64,000 nt of DNA from SXOA01 sp046593355 (GTDB lineage: Bacteria > Planctomycetota > Planctomycetia > Pirellulales > Pirellulaceae): the NCBI GenBank assembly GCA_046593355.1, contig JBKJNY010000109.1, positions 62,001 through 126,000 on the forward strand, written 5' to 3'. The notes under the pieces are model-generated. The model had not been told where the DNA came from and made no database searches. It worked only from the letters and a program-made list of their open reading frames with translations. Made by a program: the position numbers and the translations under genes. The first letter of the stretch is position 1. Every line of letters starts with the position of its first letter. This document shows positions 34,339 through 42,622 of the stretch, in pieces.

Positions 34339-34514
34339 CCTGGGAAATCGTGTTTGCCGCCGGATCTGTAGGAATCCACGTCGGAAAGAACCCGGTCAGC
34401 GGAGAACGGCGAGTCGACGAACATCAAGGTGCAGCATCCAGGGGGGCCGTTCCCTCACCTTCCGATTGTACCGCTGCATAGCGCGGGGTCAATCTGAATG
34501 CGCGGGTTCATTCG

Positions 34515-35087
34515 CTACTCCGCCTTCTCCTGATAGAACTCCTTCTGGAAGTCCTCGTGGTCATAGTCCTCCACGGTCCAGCGGCCATCGGCTTCCTTAC
34601 GCATTTGCAGGATGATGCGGCGGCGGATGGGGGCCTCTTTCGAGGCGCTCGCGCTCATCCCTTGGTACTTGAAGTCCCCCGCTGCCGCCGCGAGGAACGT
34701 GACCCTCGCGGAACGCGGCTCGTCCTTGGTATTCACCTCAATGTCCGGTGCCTTGGTGATGCGGCACTCGGTGAACACATAGTTGGGCAATTCCTTCTGC
34801 ACTCTCTGCTGAAGCGCCGAAGCTCGGGAATAGACGTGCCTCTGTACTGCCGGATGGTCATTCGCCTGCACATCGCGGGCAATTTGCTGGACGGTGGTTT
34901 CAAGGGCTTCGCGGTCGGTGACGACCACTCGCTCCATGATGAGCAGGGCGACAAACAAGGCAAATGCCGCCGCCAAAGCATACAGTACTTCCTTGCGGCC
35001 GGTCATCACCCAGGCGATGGCGATGGGAACGCAGAGGACCAGTCCCAAAATGGCCACATACACGGGTCGGTCGAAGAACCAGTTCAT
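34515..35087 (-). CDS. Membrane protein with small extracytoplasmic or cytosolic domain, unknown function
   Basis: This 190-residue protein begins at ATG 35087 (MNWFFDRPVYVAILG), fixed by the ATGA overlap with the upstream gene's stop. Two membrane helices (about 8-29 and 36-55) lead into a soluble domain. This contains TDREALETTVQQIARDVQAND and a beta-rich C-terminal part ending in RKEADGRWTVEDYDHEDF, recalling nuclear-transport-factor-2-like (SnoaL/DUF4440) folds. The family is not firmly recognised. It is translationally coupled to the membrane protein at 35084-35476. Confidence 0.75.
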   Translation of the reverse strand: MNWFFDRPVYVAILGLVLCVPIAIAWVMTGRKEVLYALAAAFALFVALLIMERVVVTDREALETTVQQIARDVQANDHPAVQRHVYSRASALQQRVQKELPNYVFTECRITKAPDIEVNTKDEPRSARVTFLAAAAGDFKYQGMSASASKEAPIRRRIILQMRKEADGRWTVEDYDHEDFQKEFYQEKAE

Positions 35088-35476
35088 AGGTTGCTCGTTG
35101 GGGTCGGAATTACAGCGCGCCGGCGCGTCCACCAAAACACCACCCAGGCAATCACCGTCGCCGCGGACAACCCGGCATAGAGCGGCCAAAGCGTGATGAT
35201 CGTATTTTCCGGCGTTGACAGCTCAATGCTTGGCTCCTCGCCGCTGCGTATCTGCAGCGCCCGTTCCCGCCCTTGAAACTGCTGTTCGAGCTGCGCCTGC
35301 CGAGCAGCAAATTTCGGCCCGGCAATCGACAGGGCCACCAGCGCGAACATCCCAAACAAATACCCCCAAAACCACGCCGACTCCGTCACCGCACTATTCC
35401 GCAGCGTCAGCAAAAACGGCACGCCGGCGAACAGCACCAGCAGCGGCAAGAGGAGAAGGGTGTAGGAGAAGGGCAT
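35084..35476 (-). CDS. Three-helix membrane protein, unknown function
   Basis: A 130-residue protein with membrane segments at about 5-24, 33-53 and 97-114. A coiled hydrophilic stretch between them (KFAARQAQLEQQFQGRERAL) probably lies in the cytoplasm. Its TGA stop overlaps the start of the next gene as ATGA, so the two products are likely made together and may form a complex. No known family is recognised. Confidence 0.7.
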   Translation of the reverse strand: MPFSYTLLLLPLLVLFAGVPFLLTLRNSAVTESAWFWGYLFGMFALVALSIAGPKFAARQAQLEQQFQGRERALQIRSGEEPSIELSTPENTIITLWPLYAGLSAATVIAWVVFWWTRRRAVIPTPTSNL

Positions 35477-35527
35477 GAAGGCATTATAGCGGAGGCGGCG
35501 GGAGCCGGCCTTGAATGAGCGGTCCGT

Positions 35528-36277
35528 TTACGCCGCGAGTTCCCACCAAATGTTGTAAAGCGCATGGGCGATGACAAGTGGCCAGACCCGGCGGAGCAGA
35601 AGAAAGATCACTCCGTAAACCAAACCAACGGCCATCCAGAATGCCAAGCCCGCGACTCCCTGATATCCATGGTAAGTACCGAATAGCGCCGCGGACAAAA
35701 GCACGGCGGCTCCCCGTGACCGCAGGAGATGCTCGAACCGCGTGACCAGGTAAGCGCGGGTCACGAGCTCTTCCGAGAAGGCACTCACGACGTATTGCGG
35801 CACCATGAGCGCATAGTCCGCTGATTTTTCCAACCGAGGGTACTGATAGTCGGACGTGGCCCCAATGCCCCACGTCACGAAATCGTAGCAAAAACCGCAA
35901 GCCGCATGCGCGAGGAACAGCCCCACGCCCAGCAGCACGTCCCAGAGGCTGGGACGGGGCATTCCAAACCGGCCCCACGACTCCCCGCTGCGGTGAATCA
36001 GATACAGCGTCACGAAAATCGTGCAGCCGCTCATCACCGTGGCCTGTATCGCGTCAAGCCAGTAGGGGAGCGGGATTGACGGCGGCAGACGAAGTGAAAT
36101 TCCCGCGTAAAGAATATACGGGACAACGCCGATGGCGAGGACCGCGCAGACCTCGCCCCAGATGGCGCTATCCGGCAACACTGCCGCGTCCTTCACGTCG
36201 GGCATGTGCAGCTCGTCGCCGTCTAATCCGTCCGCCTCGGGCTCGTCTTCCGTCGCAAAGTCTGCCGGGTCGCCCAT
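35528..36277 (-). CDS. CPBP family intramembrane metalloprotease
   Basis: A 249-residue polytopic protease of the CPBP family. An acidic cytoplasmic N-terminus of about 40 residues precedes six to eight helices. All motifs are canonical: EELVTR (Glu169, Glu170, Arg174), FGTYHG (His203) and IAHALYN (His238, Asn242). In contrast to the CPBP protein at 21.3 kb, both glutamates are kept, so this one should be catalytically competent. It probably forms a short operon with the two downstream membrane proteins (51 bp gap). The substrate is unknown. Confidence 0.9.
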   Translation of the reverse strand: MGDPADFATEDEPEADGLDGDELHMPDVKDAAVLPDSAIWGEVCAVLAIGVVPYILYAGISLRLPPSIPLPYWLDAIQATVMSGCTIFVTLYLIHRSGESWGRFGMPRPSLWDVLLGVGLFLAHAACGFCYDFVTWGIGATSDYQYPRLEKSADYALMVPQYVVSAFSEELVTRAYLVTRFEHLLRSRGAAVLLSAALFGTYHGYQGVAGLAFWMAVGLVYGVIFLLLRRVWPLVIAHALYNIWWELAA

Positions 36278-36534
36278 GGGGCTAATCTAGCGGCTATTCA
36301 GCGAGGAATCAAATCTCGCCTAGCGATAAGGGCCGATGTGTGGTTCTGGCAGGGAGTCGCCGGACCAGTTAGATGCGCCCTTGTCCGGAGAACGGTCGCT
36401 GCGGGTGCTTGTGAAGCTGGCGAGTGGGGGCACATGATGAGAGTTCGGCGAGGCGGCCCATGCCTCGCAACGAGTCCCGTGCCTAGCTGATACGTCGAAG
36501 GAATCAACGCCCGCGTGCAGAAAGTCGTGAAAAA

Positions 36535-36747
36535 ATGGTCCAGATAGGCGTACTGCTCGTGTCCATTGGCCTTGTGGTCCTGGGCATCAAAGGCTTCACG
36601 GCAAGCGGAATCCCGTTTAGCAAGAAGACCACGCTCAGGGGCACTGCTGGCAAGGTCGTCGGCACTCTCTGCATTCTGGCGGGCGTGGCATTCATTCCCA
36701 TGTTCTTGCTCGCCTTCTGGGGGTACGGAAGGCTCTTCGGTCAATGA
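36535..36747 (+). CDS. Small two-helix membrane protein
   Basis: This 70-residue protein has two membrane segments, at about 3-20 (IGVLLVSIGLVVLGI) and 41-65 (VVGTLCILAGVAFIPMFLL). They are separated by a polar loop with KKTTLRGTAGK. It starts at ATG 36535, although the ribosome binding site is weak. It is isolated between convergent and divergent neighbours. The Gly- and Val-rich helices make a real membrane protein likely. The function is unknown. Confidence 0.65.
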   Translation: MVQIGVLLVSIGLVVLGIKGFTASGIPFSKKTTLRGTAGKVVGTLCILAGVAFIPMFLLAFWGYGRLFGQ

Positions 36748-36779
36748 TTTCTCGCCTCACGGACTGGGCCTGACTTTCG

Positions 36780-39700
36780 CTACCCCTTCTTCTCCTGCCG
36801 CAGCGACCGCAGCACGCCCGCTTTGCTGGGAGCGGGGATCCCGCCGGGATGACCTTCGTCGGTTCGTTCCGACGTGCGGCCGTCAGGCAGGAAACCGTCG
36901 GTTTCGGCAGCCGCTTCTGCCTTCGCGGCTGCGAGCTCTTCCTCGGTAGCACCGATGAGCTCCGGATGGATCGGGCGAACCGGCTCGTCCTTCTTCTTCC
37001 GCGGCTTGAAGACCAGGCCCAAGGGGCCGGCCAGGAGCGCGGGGAAGAAGATGAGCTCGGCGACCACTCCCATGAACAGGATGACTAGCATCAGGTAGCC
37101 GAACCGCTGGGTCGGCGTGAAGGTGGACAGGGCGAAGATGGAGAGCCCGATGCCGCTGATGATGGCGGCTTGCAAAGTGGGAGTGGCGCAGTGCTTGTAC
37201 GCGGCCAGGATGGCCAGCTTGCGGTCCCCCAGCCGGTCCAACTCCTCGCGATACCAGTTGAGGTAGTGGATGGTGTCGTCCACCGCCACGCCCAGGGCGA
37301 TGCTCGCCGTCATCATGGCTCCGACGTCCACGTCAATCTTCAACCAGCCCATGCCGCCGAAGACCATCACCACCGGTAGCACGTTGGGGAGCATCGCCAC
37401 GATTCCCGCCCAGAAGCTGCGGGAGATGAACATCATCAGGGGCGTGATGGTGAGGAAGGACCAGATGGTGCTGCTGATGAGGCTGTCGAGCAATGCCCGC
37501 TGGGCTTTGTAAACGATGGGCACGACACCGGTATAGACCGCCCCCATCTTGCTGGGGTTCTGCTTGAACGCGACTGCGTTGGCAATCTCGTCCATCGAGG
37601 CCCCGACCGGCGGAGCGAAGCGGCTTTTGCTGGCGTCGATGAAGACCTGGGAGTGTTTCTGAATTTCCGTGATGTCATAGCTGGCGTGCTTATCGACGAG
37701 CACGACGCAGTCGTACCCGGCCAGCACCTTGGCCCAATCATGCGTGGCGTTTGCATCGAGAGCATGGACCGCCACCTTCAGCCGGGCGTTTTTTAGCAGG
37801 TCGCGGAGACTGCGGGCGAAAATCGGGGTCTGGTCAACAGGGGAATTGGTCGCCAGCCGCGGGGTCGACGCATCGGCGGCGATCTTGCCGCCGGTTTCCT
37901 CCGCGGCAACTTGGGCCGGCACGCCGAGGAGCAATACCTTGGAAGCGGCAAGCTTGACGGAGGCTGGATTGAACGGCGTGCCTCTCTTGATTGCCGCCTG
38001 TTTGGCTAACTGCACTTTGTGTTCGCCCAAAGCCTTCAAAACCGTATCCCGCTGGTGCTGGGCCAGCATCACCGGCTCAATGGCTTCCTTGAGCTGCTCG
38101 TTGAACGCCCCGTAGTCGGTCCCCTGCGTGGCGGGGAGGCGGAGACTGATTCGCCACAGCTCCGCGCCAGTCGTTTCTTCCATCCGCAGGTAGTCGCTTT
38201 CCAACAACTTTTGCTTATGGGCTTCCAGCCGCGAGCTGGTCATGTTGCGGACGGTGCTCTTCTTGACGCTCGGCAGCGGACGGACAAAGGTGGCGGCGCT
38301 CGTGGAGTTGCCGACGATGCCGCGCCCCTGCGGGCCGAATTCTTCCTCAATCACCTGCTGCACGCGGGTGGCCACTTCCATCCGGTCGATGAACGGCAGT
38401 TGGATCTGCTCCGCCAGCAGGTTGCGGTTCGCCGCTTTGCCCAATTCGGCGTCGGACGGCCGCAGCGAGGACTTGGGAATGGAGACGATCACCTCCATCG
38501 GCATCAGCGGCCCGAGCTTCTCTTCCAGCTTGGTGTAGTCGCGGATGATTTTGGCTTCGGAATGGAACATCTTGAGCATGTTGACCGAGGTCTTCATGTC
38601 CTTGATGCCGTAGCAGAAGAAGCCGATGACCAGGATGCAGCCGATGGCCACGAGTGCGTGATGGCGGATGATGAACGAACCCATCAGGTTCCAGAAGCCG
38701 CTGAGGTATTTGTCCAGCCAGGGTCCGTCGGTTTGGCCTTCGGCCGGCTTGGCCCGCTTCTTCTGCGGCCAGATTTGCAGGGCCGCGGGAAGGTAGGTGA
38801 ACGTGACGATCAGCGTGGCCAGGACGCCGAGGGCGGAGAAGATGCCGAACTTCTGGATCGGCACCAGTTGGCTGGTGAGCAAGGAGACCAGGCCAATGGA
38901 CGTGGTGATGGTGCAGAACATCGCGGGCTTCCAGCCGTGGGCGATGGCCCGTTCCGGCGCTCCTTCATAACCGTGGTCGGTGACGGCCTGGTAATAGTAA
39001 TTGATGATGTGCGCGGCCCCGGAGAGGCCCAGGACATACACCAGAGCCGGCATGGTCATGAGGATGGCGTCCATGCTGCAGCCGCACCACCCGACGAAGG
39101 CAAGGCTCATCACGGCGCTGATGCCACCGATGAAGAACACCATGATGGTGGCCGAAATGCTCCGGAAGCAGGCCAGCGAGAGGCAGGTTCCCAGCAACGC
39201 GGTCAGTCCGATGAGCCGGACCAGGGTGATGGTCCCTTCTTCATCGATGGCCACGTTGTCCACCGGCGGGCCGCCCAGCCACAGCCCTTCGCCCGTGTGG
39301 TCCTTCTTCGCCACGTTGCAATCTTCGGCAATCTCGTACAACCGTCCATACGGCTTGCCGAGCATGCCACGGCCGACAACGAGGTGCAGATTGGCGCGGG
39401 CGGCGTCCGTGAGGGTCAGGACGATGCAAGTCTGGCGGGGGGCGGCCGGATTGACGGCGTCGGCGGGGCCGTAGAGCGTCCCTTGCAGGCGGCGATAAGC
39501 CTCAGCTTCGGGGTTCTTCAGGTCGGAGAGCTCTCCGCCTGGGCGTACCAAACTGTCCAGGACTGAAGGGCCTGAGGTGACCGACTTGAAGAGCTGAGCT
39601 CGCAGGCGGCGAGGCTCCTGGTGATACCAAGCGCCGTCCTTCGCGCCGAACGCGGCGACAAGCTCGCCTTGCAGGCTCGGCCCGTTGATTTTGCGGGAAG

Positions 39701-40301
39701 CGGCCCGCCACAGCCCCATCAGCGGGGCATCGACGCCGTTCCAACGAAAGAGATCCCCTGCGGGAGTGATGTAGTACCAGCTCTCACTGTTGAGCGTGAT
39801 GTCTGTCGAAGAGCGTCCGCGGAGCCACTTTTCGCCTTGGCCACCCCAGTTCTCATGCTGCTCGCCCGTGAGGTACAAGCCAAGCTGGTCGCCAATAAAC
39901 TCGCCGCGCTGGAAATAGCGAATGGCGTTTTCGGGCTTGATCCCTGTCGCTTCCGGTGCTTCGCTTGTGGTTTCGCCTGCCTCAGCGGTTTTGGTTTGCA
40001 CCAATTGGCTCGGCGGAACTTCCGGCTCGAGCTTCTTCATGAACAGTTGAAAGCGGGCGTCCGCAGCATTGCCGTGGCAGCCCTCCCAACTGGCGACGAC
40101 GAAGGTTTCGCTGACAAAATGCTGGCGGAACCAATCGAGGTCGGCGGTCTCCGGAAAATCCTTCGGCAGCCAATCCTTGAGGTCGTTCTTCATCCCCTGG
40201 ACCGACATCCGCGCCCCCCGCAGGGCGAAGGGGACGAGGAAAAAGACGACCATCAGGATGATGATCGCGCGGCGGGCGAAGAAGGAGGGCTTGGCGGACA
40301 T
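36780..40301 (-). CDS. RND/MMPL superfamily transporter
   Basis: A 1173-residue exporter of the RND superfamily (MMPL/HpnN-like, sterol-sensing-domain topology). The first helix (about 10-28) is followed by a large extracytoplasmic domain. Five to six helices begin near residue 350 (LVRLIGLTALLGTCLSLACF), with VGWCGCSMDAILMTMPALVYVLGLSGA. A second helix (ALVAIGCILVIGFFCYGIKD) and second periplasmic domain follow. The C-terminal helix bundle contains DVGAMMTASIALGVAVDDTIHY, the usual charged-residue site for proton coupling. Its tail is Ala/Glu-rich. Such proteins move lipids or hydrophobic molecules across the inner membrane or periplasm. No membrane-fusion or outer-membrane partner is adjacent. 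Confidence 0.92.
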   Translation of the reverse strand: MSAKPSFFARRAIIILMVVFFLVPFALRGARMSVQGMKNDLKDWLPKDFPETADLDWFRQHFVSETFVVASWEGCHGNAADARFQLFMKKLEPEVPPSQLVQTKTAEAGETTSEAPEATGIKPENAIRYFQRGEFIGDQLGLYLTGEQHENWGGQGEKWLRGRSSTDITLNSESWYYITPAGDLFRWNGVDAPLMGLWRAASRKINGPSLQGELVAAFGAKDGAWYHQEPRRLRAQLFKSVTSGPSVLDSLVRPGGELSDLKNPEAEAYRRLQGTLYGPADAVNPAAPRQTCIVLTLTDAARANLHLVVGRGMLGKPYGRLYEIAEDCNVAKKDHTGEGLWLGGPPVDNVAIDEEGTITLVRLIGLTALLGTCLSLACFRSISATIMVFFIGGISAVMSLAFVGWCGCSMDAILMTMPALVYVLGLSGAAHIINYYYQAVTDHGYEGAPERAIAHGWKPAMFCTITTSIGLVSLLTSQLVPIQKFGIFSALGVLATLIVTFTYLPAALQIWPQKKRAKPAEGQTDGPWLDKYLSGFWNLMGSFIIRHHALVAIGCILVIGFFCYGIKDMKTSVNMLKMFHSEAKIIRDYTKLEEKLGPLMPMEVIVSIPKSSLRPSDAELGKAANRNLLAEQIQLPFIDRMEVATRVQQVIEEEFGPQGRGIVGNSTSAATFVRPLPSVKKSTVRNMTSSRLEAHKQKLLESDYLRMEETTGAELWRISLRLPATQGTDYGAFNEQLKEAIEPVMLAQHQRDTVLKALGEHKVQLAKQAAIKRGTPFNPASVKLAASKVLLLGVPAQVAAEETGGKIAADASTPRLATNSPVDQTPIFARSLRDLLKNARLKVAVHALDANATHDWAKVLAGYDCVVLVDKHASYDITEIQKHSQVFIDASKSRFAPPVGASMDEIANAVAFKQNPSKMGAVYTGVVPIVYKAQRALLDSLISSTIWSFLTITPLMMFISRSFWAGIVAMLPNVLPVVMVFGGMGWLKIDVDVGAMMTASIALGVAVDDTIHYLNWYREELDRLGDRKLAILAAYKHCATPTLQAAIISGIGLSIFALSTFTPTQRFGYLMLVILFMGVVAELIFFPALLAGPLGLVFKPRKKKDEPVRPIHPELIGATEEELAAAKAEAAAETDGFLPDGRTSERTDEGHPGGIPAPSKAGVLRSLRQEKKG

Positions 40302-40648
40302 AGGCTTCTGGCGCGGAAGGAAGGGCGGGCAACAGAGGCGGTGAGGGGGCTGCTGTGGCAGGTATAAACGGCCCCTTCATCACTTTCGGCACCCGGTGAA
40401 ATCAACCTTAACCGCCGGCCCTCGCCGCGAGGATGGATTGTGGGAACTTTCCTCGCCCGCGCATCACATTCAGGGGGCGTGGGAATCTGTAGGACGGGCA
40501 GAAAGTGCGCAGAAAGCACGGCTTTCGTAGCCGGCAAAGTCGACCACTCATGGTCCGCTCGCGACGGAGATGAGGGGCGCAAGCAAATGGCCCCGACTCA
40601 AAATGGAGACGGAGCGCATGCAATCCCATGGAGGCGAGAAGCGGCAGG
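40302..40648. other. Gene-free region upstream of the RND gene
   Basis: 347 bp that should contain the promoter of the minus-strand RND gene and the terminator of the small basic gene. I see no convincing promoter pair, strong hairpin or coding frame. Confidence 0.5.
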
Positions 40649-40879
40649 CTACTTCTTGCGGTTGTCGGTGCGGTTCTTCTTGGTGGTCTGCCCTACGATG
40701 CCGCCGCGGCCGCCGACGCGGGCATGTTCGCCGGCGGTGGTGAAGTTACCGAGGCGGCGCTTGGGGTCTTGCTCGTTGGGTGGCGCGCCGTGCGGCTGAG
40801 CAGCGCCGGATTGATTGATCGTCCGCTTTTTCACGGTCGGTTTGACGGCGGACTTGGACTTCAGTTTCTTCGTGGCCAT
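40649..40879 (-). CDS. Small basic protein, unknown function
   Basis: This 76-residue, strongly basic protein is low in hydrophobic residues. It begins MATKKLKSKSAVKPTVKKRT and ends in a Lys/Arg/Asn-rich tail. GGAG lies seven bases before ATG 40879, a good ribosome binding site that argues for translation. It is probably unstructured or nucleic-acid-binding. It may be cotranscribed with the small acidic gene just upstream (29-bp gap). Confidence 0.65.
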   Translation of the reverse strand: MATKKLKSKSAVKPTVKKRTINQSGAAQPHGAPPNEQDPKRRLGNFTTAGEHARVGGRGGIVGQTTKKNRTDNRKK

Positions 40880-40908
40880 GTTCAGTCTCCGGGAATTGGT
40901 TTAGTTCA

Positions 40909-41205
40909 TTAGTGCTTGGAAGGGCGCTCGCCGCCGGTTTCTCGCGGCCGGCCGGAAAGCGCGGCTTCGCCGCCGTCGTTCTCTGGCGGCAGCGAGACGA
41001 CAATTTTTTTCTCGCGGCGGGCGAGGGGATCATCGTGAGCAGTGCCGGGAATCGATTCCGTCGTTGGCCCGCCGGCGAGCCCCGGTTCATCGTCCCTCGG
41101 AATATCGGGGTAGGGGTCGTCCCGATCCGGCGGCAAGTGGCCTGTCGAGTCCGGGCGAACTGACAACTTGGGGTCGGGTTTTCCGGCAGATGTCTGGCTC
41201 GGCAT
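40909..41205 (-). CDS. Small disordered protein, unknown function
   Basis: This 98-residue protein starts at ATG 41205 (MPSQTSAGKPDPKLS) with GGAG nine bases upstream. The composition is Pro/Asp/Gly/Glu-rich (DRDDPYPDIPRDDEPGLAGG), with no predicted core or signal. The frame extends further upstream, but those residues are not supported by a start signal. It is paired with the basic protein at 40649-40879. The opposite charge of the two neighbours is notable, but any interaction is speculation. Confidence 0.55.
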   Translation of the reverse strand: MPSQTSAGKPDPKLSVRPDSTGHLPPDRDDPYPDIPRDDEPGLAGGPTTESIPGTAHDDPLARREKKIVVSLPPENDGGEAALSGRPRETGGERPSKH

Positions 41206-41285
41206 GGGAGGCTCCACTATTGGTGAGCAGGCGACCAAGTATGGATGTGCAAATCTGATACCGCGATGCCGTCCCGGACGAACCG

Positions 41286-42014
41286 CTATGGCGCTAACTT
41301 GGGCGAGGAGATCGCCATTTGCCTGGCATCTCTCCACCAAAGAAAGACAAACAAGGGCATCATTGCGAGCGCCCCCCACTGGTAAACTGATAGCCCCAAT
41401 TCCAATCTGGTCTCCGGCCGGATGAACTCCGTCACAAACCGATAGCCCAGATAAACCAAGATGTAGAGCTTGATGAGCTGACCCCGAAACGCTCCGCGCT
41501 GTTGAAGGGCGAGCAGCACGCCGGCAATCGACAAGTGAAAGGCGGCCTCATAAAGCTGCGTCGGATGCCGCGGGAACGAGTCGCCGGAGGTGGGAAACGC
41601 AACACCCCACGGAAGACTTGTCGGCGTGCCAAAGCAACAACCGCCGACGAAGCAGGCGACGCGGCCAATCGCGACCGCCACGGCGCAGGGGACGGCGAAG
41701 GTATCCCCCGTCTTCACCCGGATGTCCAGCGTCCACTTGGCCAGCTCCACGCCAAAATACCCGCCGATGATCCCGCATATGATCGTCTTGCCGTCGGACA
41801 GCCAGGCCGAGCCATCGAGAAATCGATTCCAATCCAGCACCGCAAACGGCAACTTGGCTCCGATCATCGCCCCGCAAAAGGCCCCGACGCCTATTGCCAG
41901 CTTCTGCCACCAGAGCAGCGGCAGGCTGGCTTGCGTCTTTCGGAGCAGCAAGCTGCAGGTCGCCAGTGCCGCGAACATGATCAGGGGATAGCGGTAATCG
42001 TGATTCATGTGCAA
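41286..42014 (-). CDS. Prolipoprotein diacylglyceryl transferase-like membrane protein
   Basis: A 242-residue polytopic protein of the Lgt family. Lgt moves a diacylglyceryl group onto the lipobox Cys of prolipoproteins. Visible elements are GRVACFVGGCCFG (about 131-143, where true Lgt has GRxGNFxNxE), HPTQLYEA (about 163-170) and RFVTEFIRPE (about 205-214). The Asn/Glu signature of housekeeping Lgt is replaced by a Cys-rich one, as in a side branch of the family, so it may act on a different substrate. Its start at 42014 lies 43 bp from the divergent DUF4258 gene. Confidence 0.8.
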   Translation of the reverse strand: MHMNHDYRYPLIMFAALATCSLLLRKTQASLPLLWWQKLAIGVGAFCGAMIGAKLPFAVLDWNRFLDGSAWLSDGKTIICGIIGGYFGVELAKWTLDIRVKTGDTFAVPCAVAVAIGRVACFVGGCCFGTPTSLPWGVAFPTSGDSFPRHPTQLYEAAFHLSIAGVLLALQQRGAFRGQLIKLYILVYLGYRFVTEFIRPETRLELGLSVYQWGALAMMPLFVFLWWRDARQMAISSPKLAP

Positions 42015-42021
42015 TTGTTGC

Positions 42022-42027
42022 TATAAT
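42022..42027 (+). promoter_or_regulatory. Candidate -10 box for the DUF4258 pair
   Basis: TATAAT lies 30 bp before the GTG start. The -35 position at 16-18 bp shows at best three of six consensus bases. Confidence 0.3.
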
Positions 42028-42056
42028 CCTGGCGACCCAGCAAGAATTGCAGACAT

Positions 42057-42368
42057 GTGTTTAAGCGAGACGAATCCATGAAGGGAGAACTTGCGGCAAT
42101 TATCAGACGCCTGGTTGCCGAGGAGAAATATCTCATCGGTCAACATGCCATCGAGCGTCTTGAGGAACGAGGTATAATGGAGTGGCAGGCGGTTGCCGGT
42201 GTCGAGGATGGCGAACTGATTATGGAGCGCCCTGACGCGAGTCCCAACCCGACTGTTGAATTCGCTCAGCGGCTTCCCGATGGCACGGAGTTCAAGGCGG
42301 TATGGTCGCACCTTCGTCAAAGCGGAGTTGCGAAATTGGTAACGGTCCATTTCTTCGATGAGGAATGA
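42057..42368 (+). CDS. DUF4258-like small protein, putative toxin partner
   Basis: This is a 103-residue protein from GTG 42057, or 96 residues from ATG 42078. It has the pattern of DUF4258 and related BECR-fold (RelE-like) proteins: SxHAxxRxxER (GQHAIERLEERGIMEWQAV), then a hairpin with FKAVWSHLRQSGVAKLVTVHF. It overlaps the next small gene by 4 bp (ATGA), the usual geometry of toxin-antitoxin pairs. Homologues of this fold include ribonuclease toxins, but several are uncharacterised, so activity is not shown. Confidence 0.7.
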   Translation: MFKRDESMKGELAAIIRRLVAEEKYLIGQHAIERLEERGIMEWQAVAGVEDGELIMERPDASPNPTVEFAQRLPDGTEFKAVWSHLRQSGVAKLVTVHFFDEE

Positions 42369-42598
42369 CAATGCAAGTCCCAGGAAAACGAGTAAAGCGA
42401 ACCCGTCTGGTTCAAAGCGACCGCTACGTCGTTGCCGTGGAGGTTGAAATGGTGATTCCCCTTGATGATCCGAATGAACCCTGTTTGGAAGCCGAAGCGG
42501 TTCAGTTTCTTCGTGAGGTAAAGCAACATGCGGATCAGGGGAACATCGATTGGCTGAAGAGTCACGGTAAGGTGTTTGCCGCGGTGGAGGTTGCGTAG
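42365..42598 (+). CDS. Small protein coupled to the DUF4258 gene, unknown function
   Basis: This 77-residue protein starts at ATG 42365 within the stop of the DUF4258 gene. The sequence (RLVQSDRYVVAVEVEMVIP, then EAEAVQFLREVKQHADQG, then LKSHGKVFAAVEV) suggests a short beta-hairpin followed by a helix. I do not recognise a DNA-binding motif typical of antitoxins. An antitoxin or accessory role is suggested only by the translational coupling. Confidence 0.65.
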   Translation: MTMQVPGKRVKRTRLVQSDRYVVAVEVEMVIPLDDPNEPCLEAEAVQFLREVKQHADQGNIDWLKSHGKVFAAVEVA

Positions 42599-42622
42599 AG
42601 TCATTCAGTCGTCCGTCAGAGC

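Noticed and set aside
36298..36744. 148-residue minus-strand frame
   Set aside because: Antisense to the small two-helix membrane protein; composition is not protein-like.
38019..39566. 515-residue open frame on the plus strand
   Set aside because: Antisense to the RND transporter; strongly Gly/Asp/His-biased with no domain.
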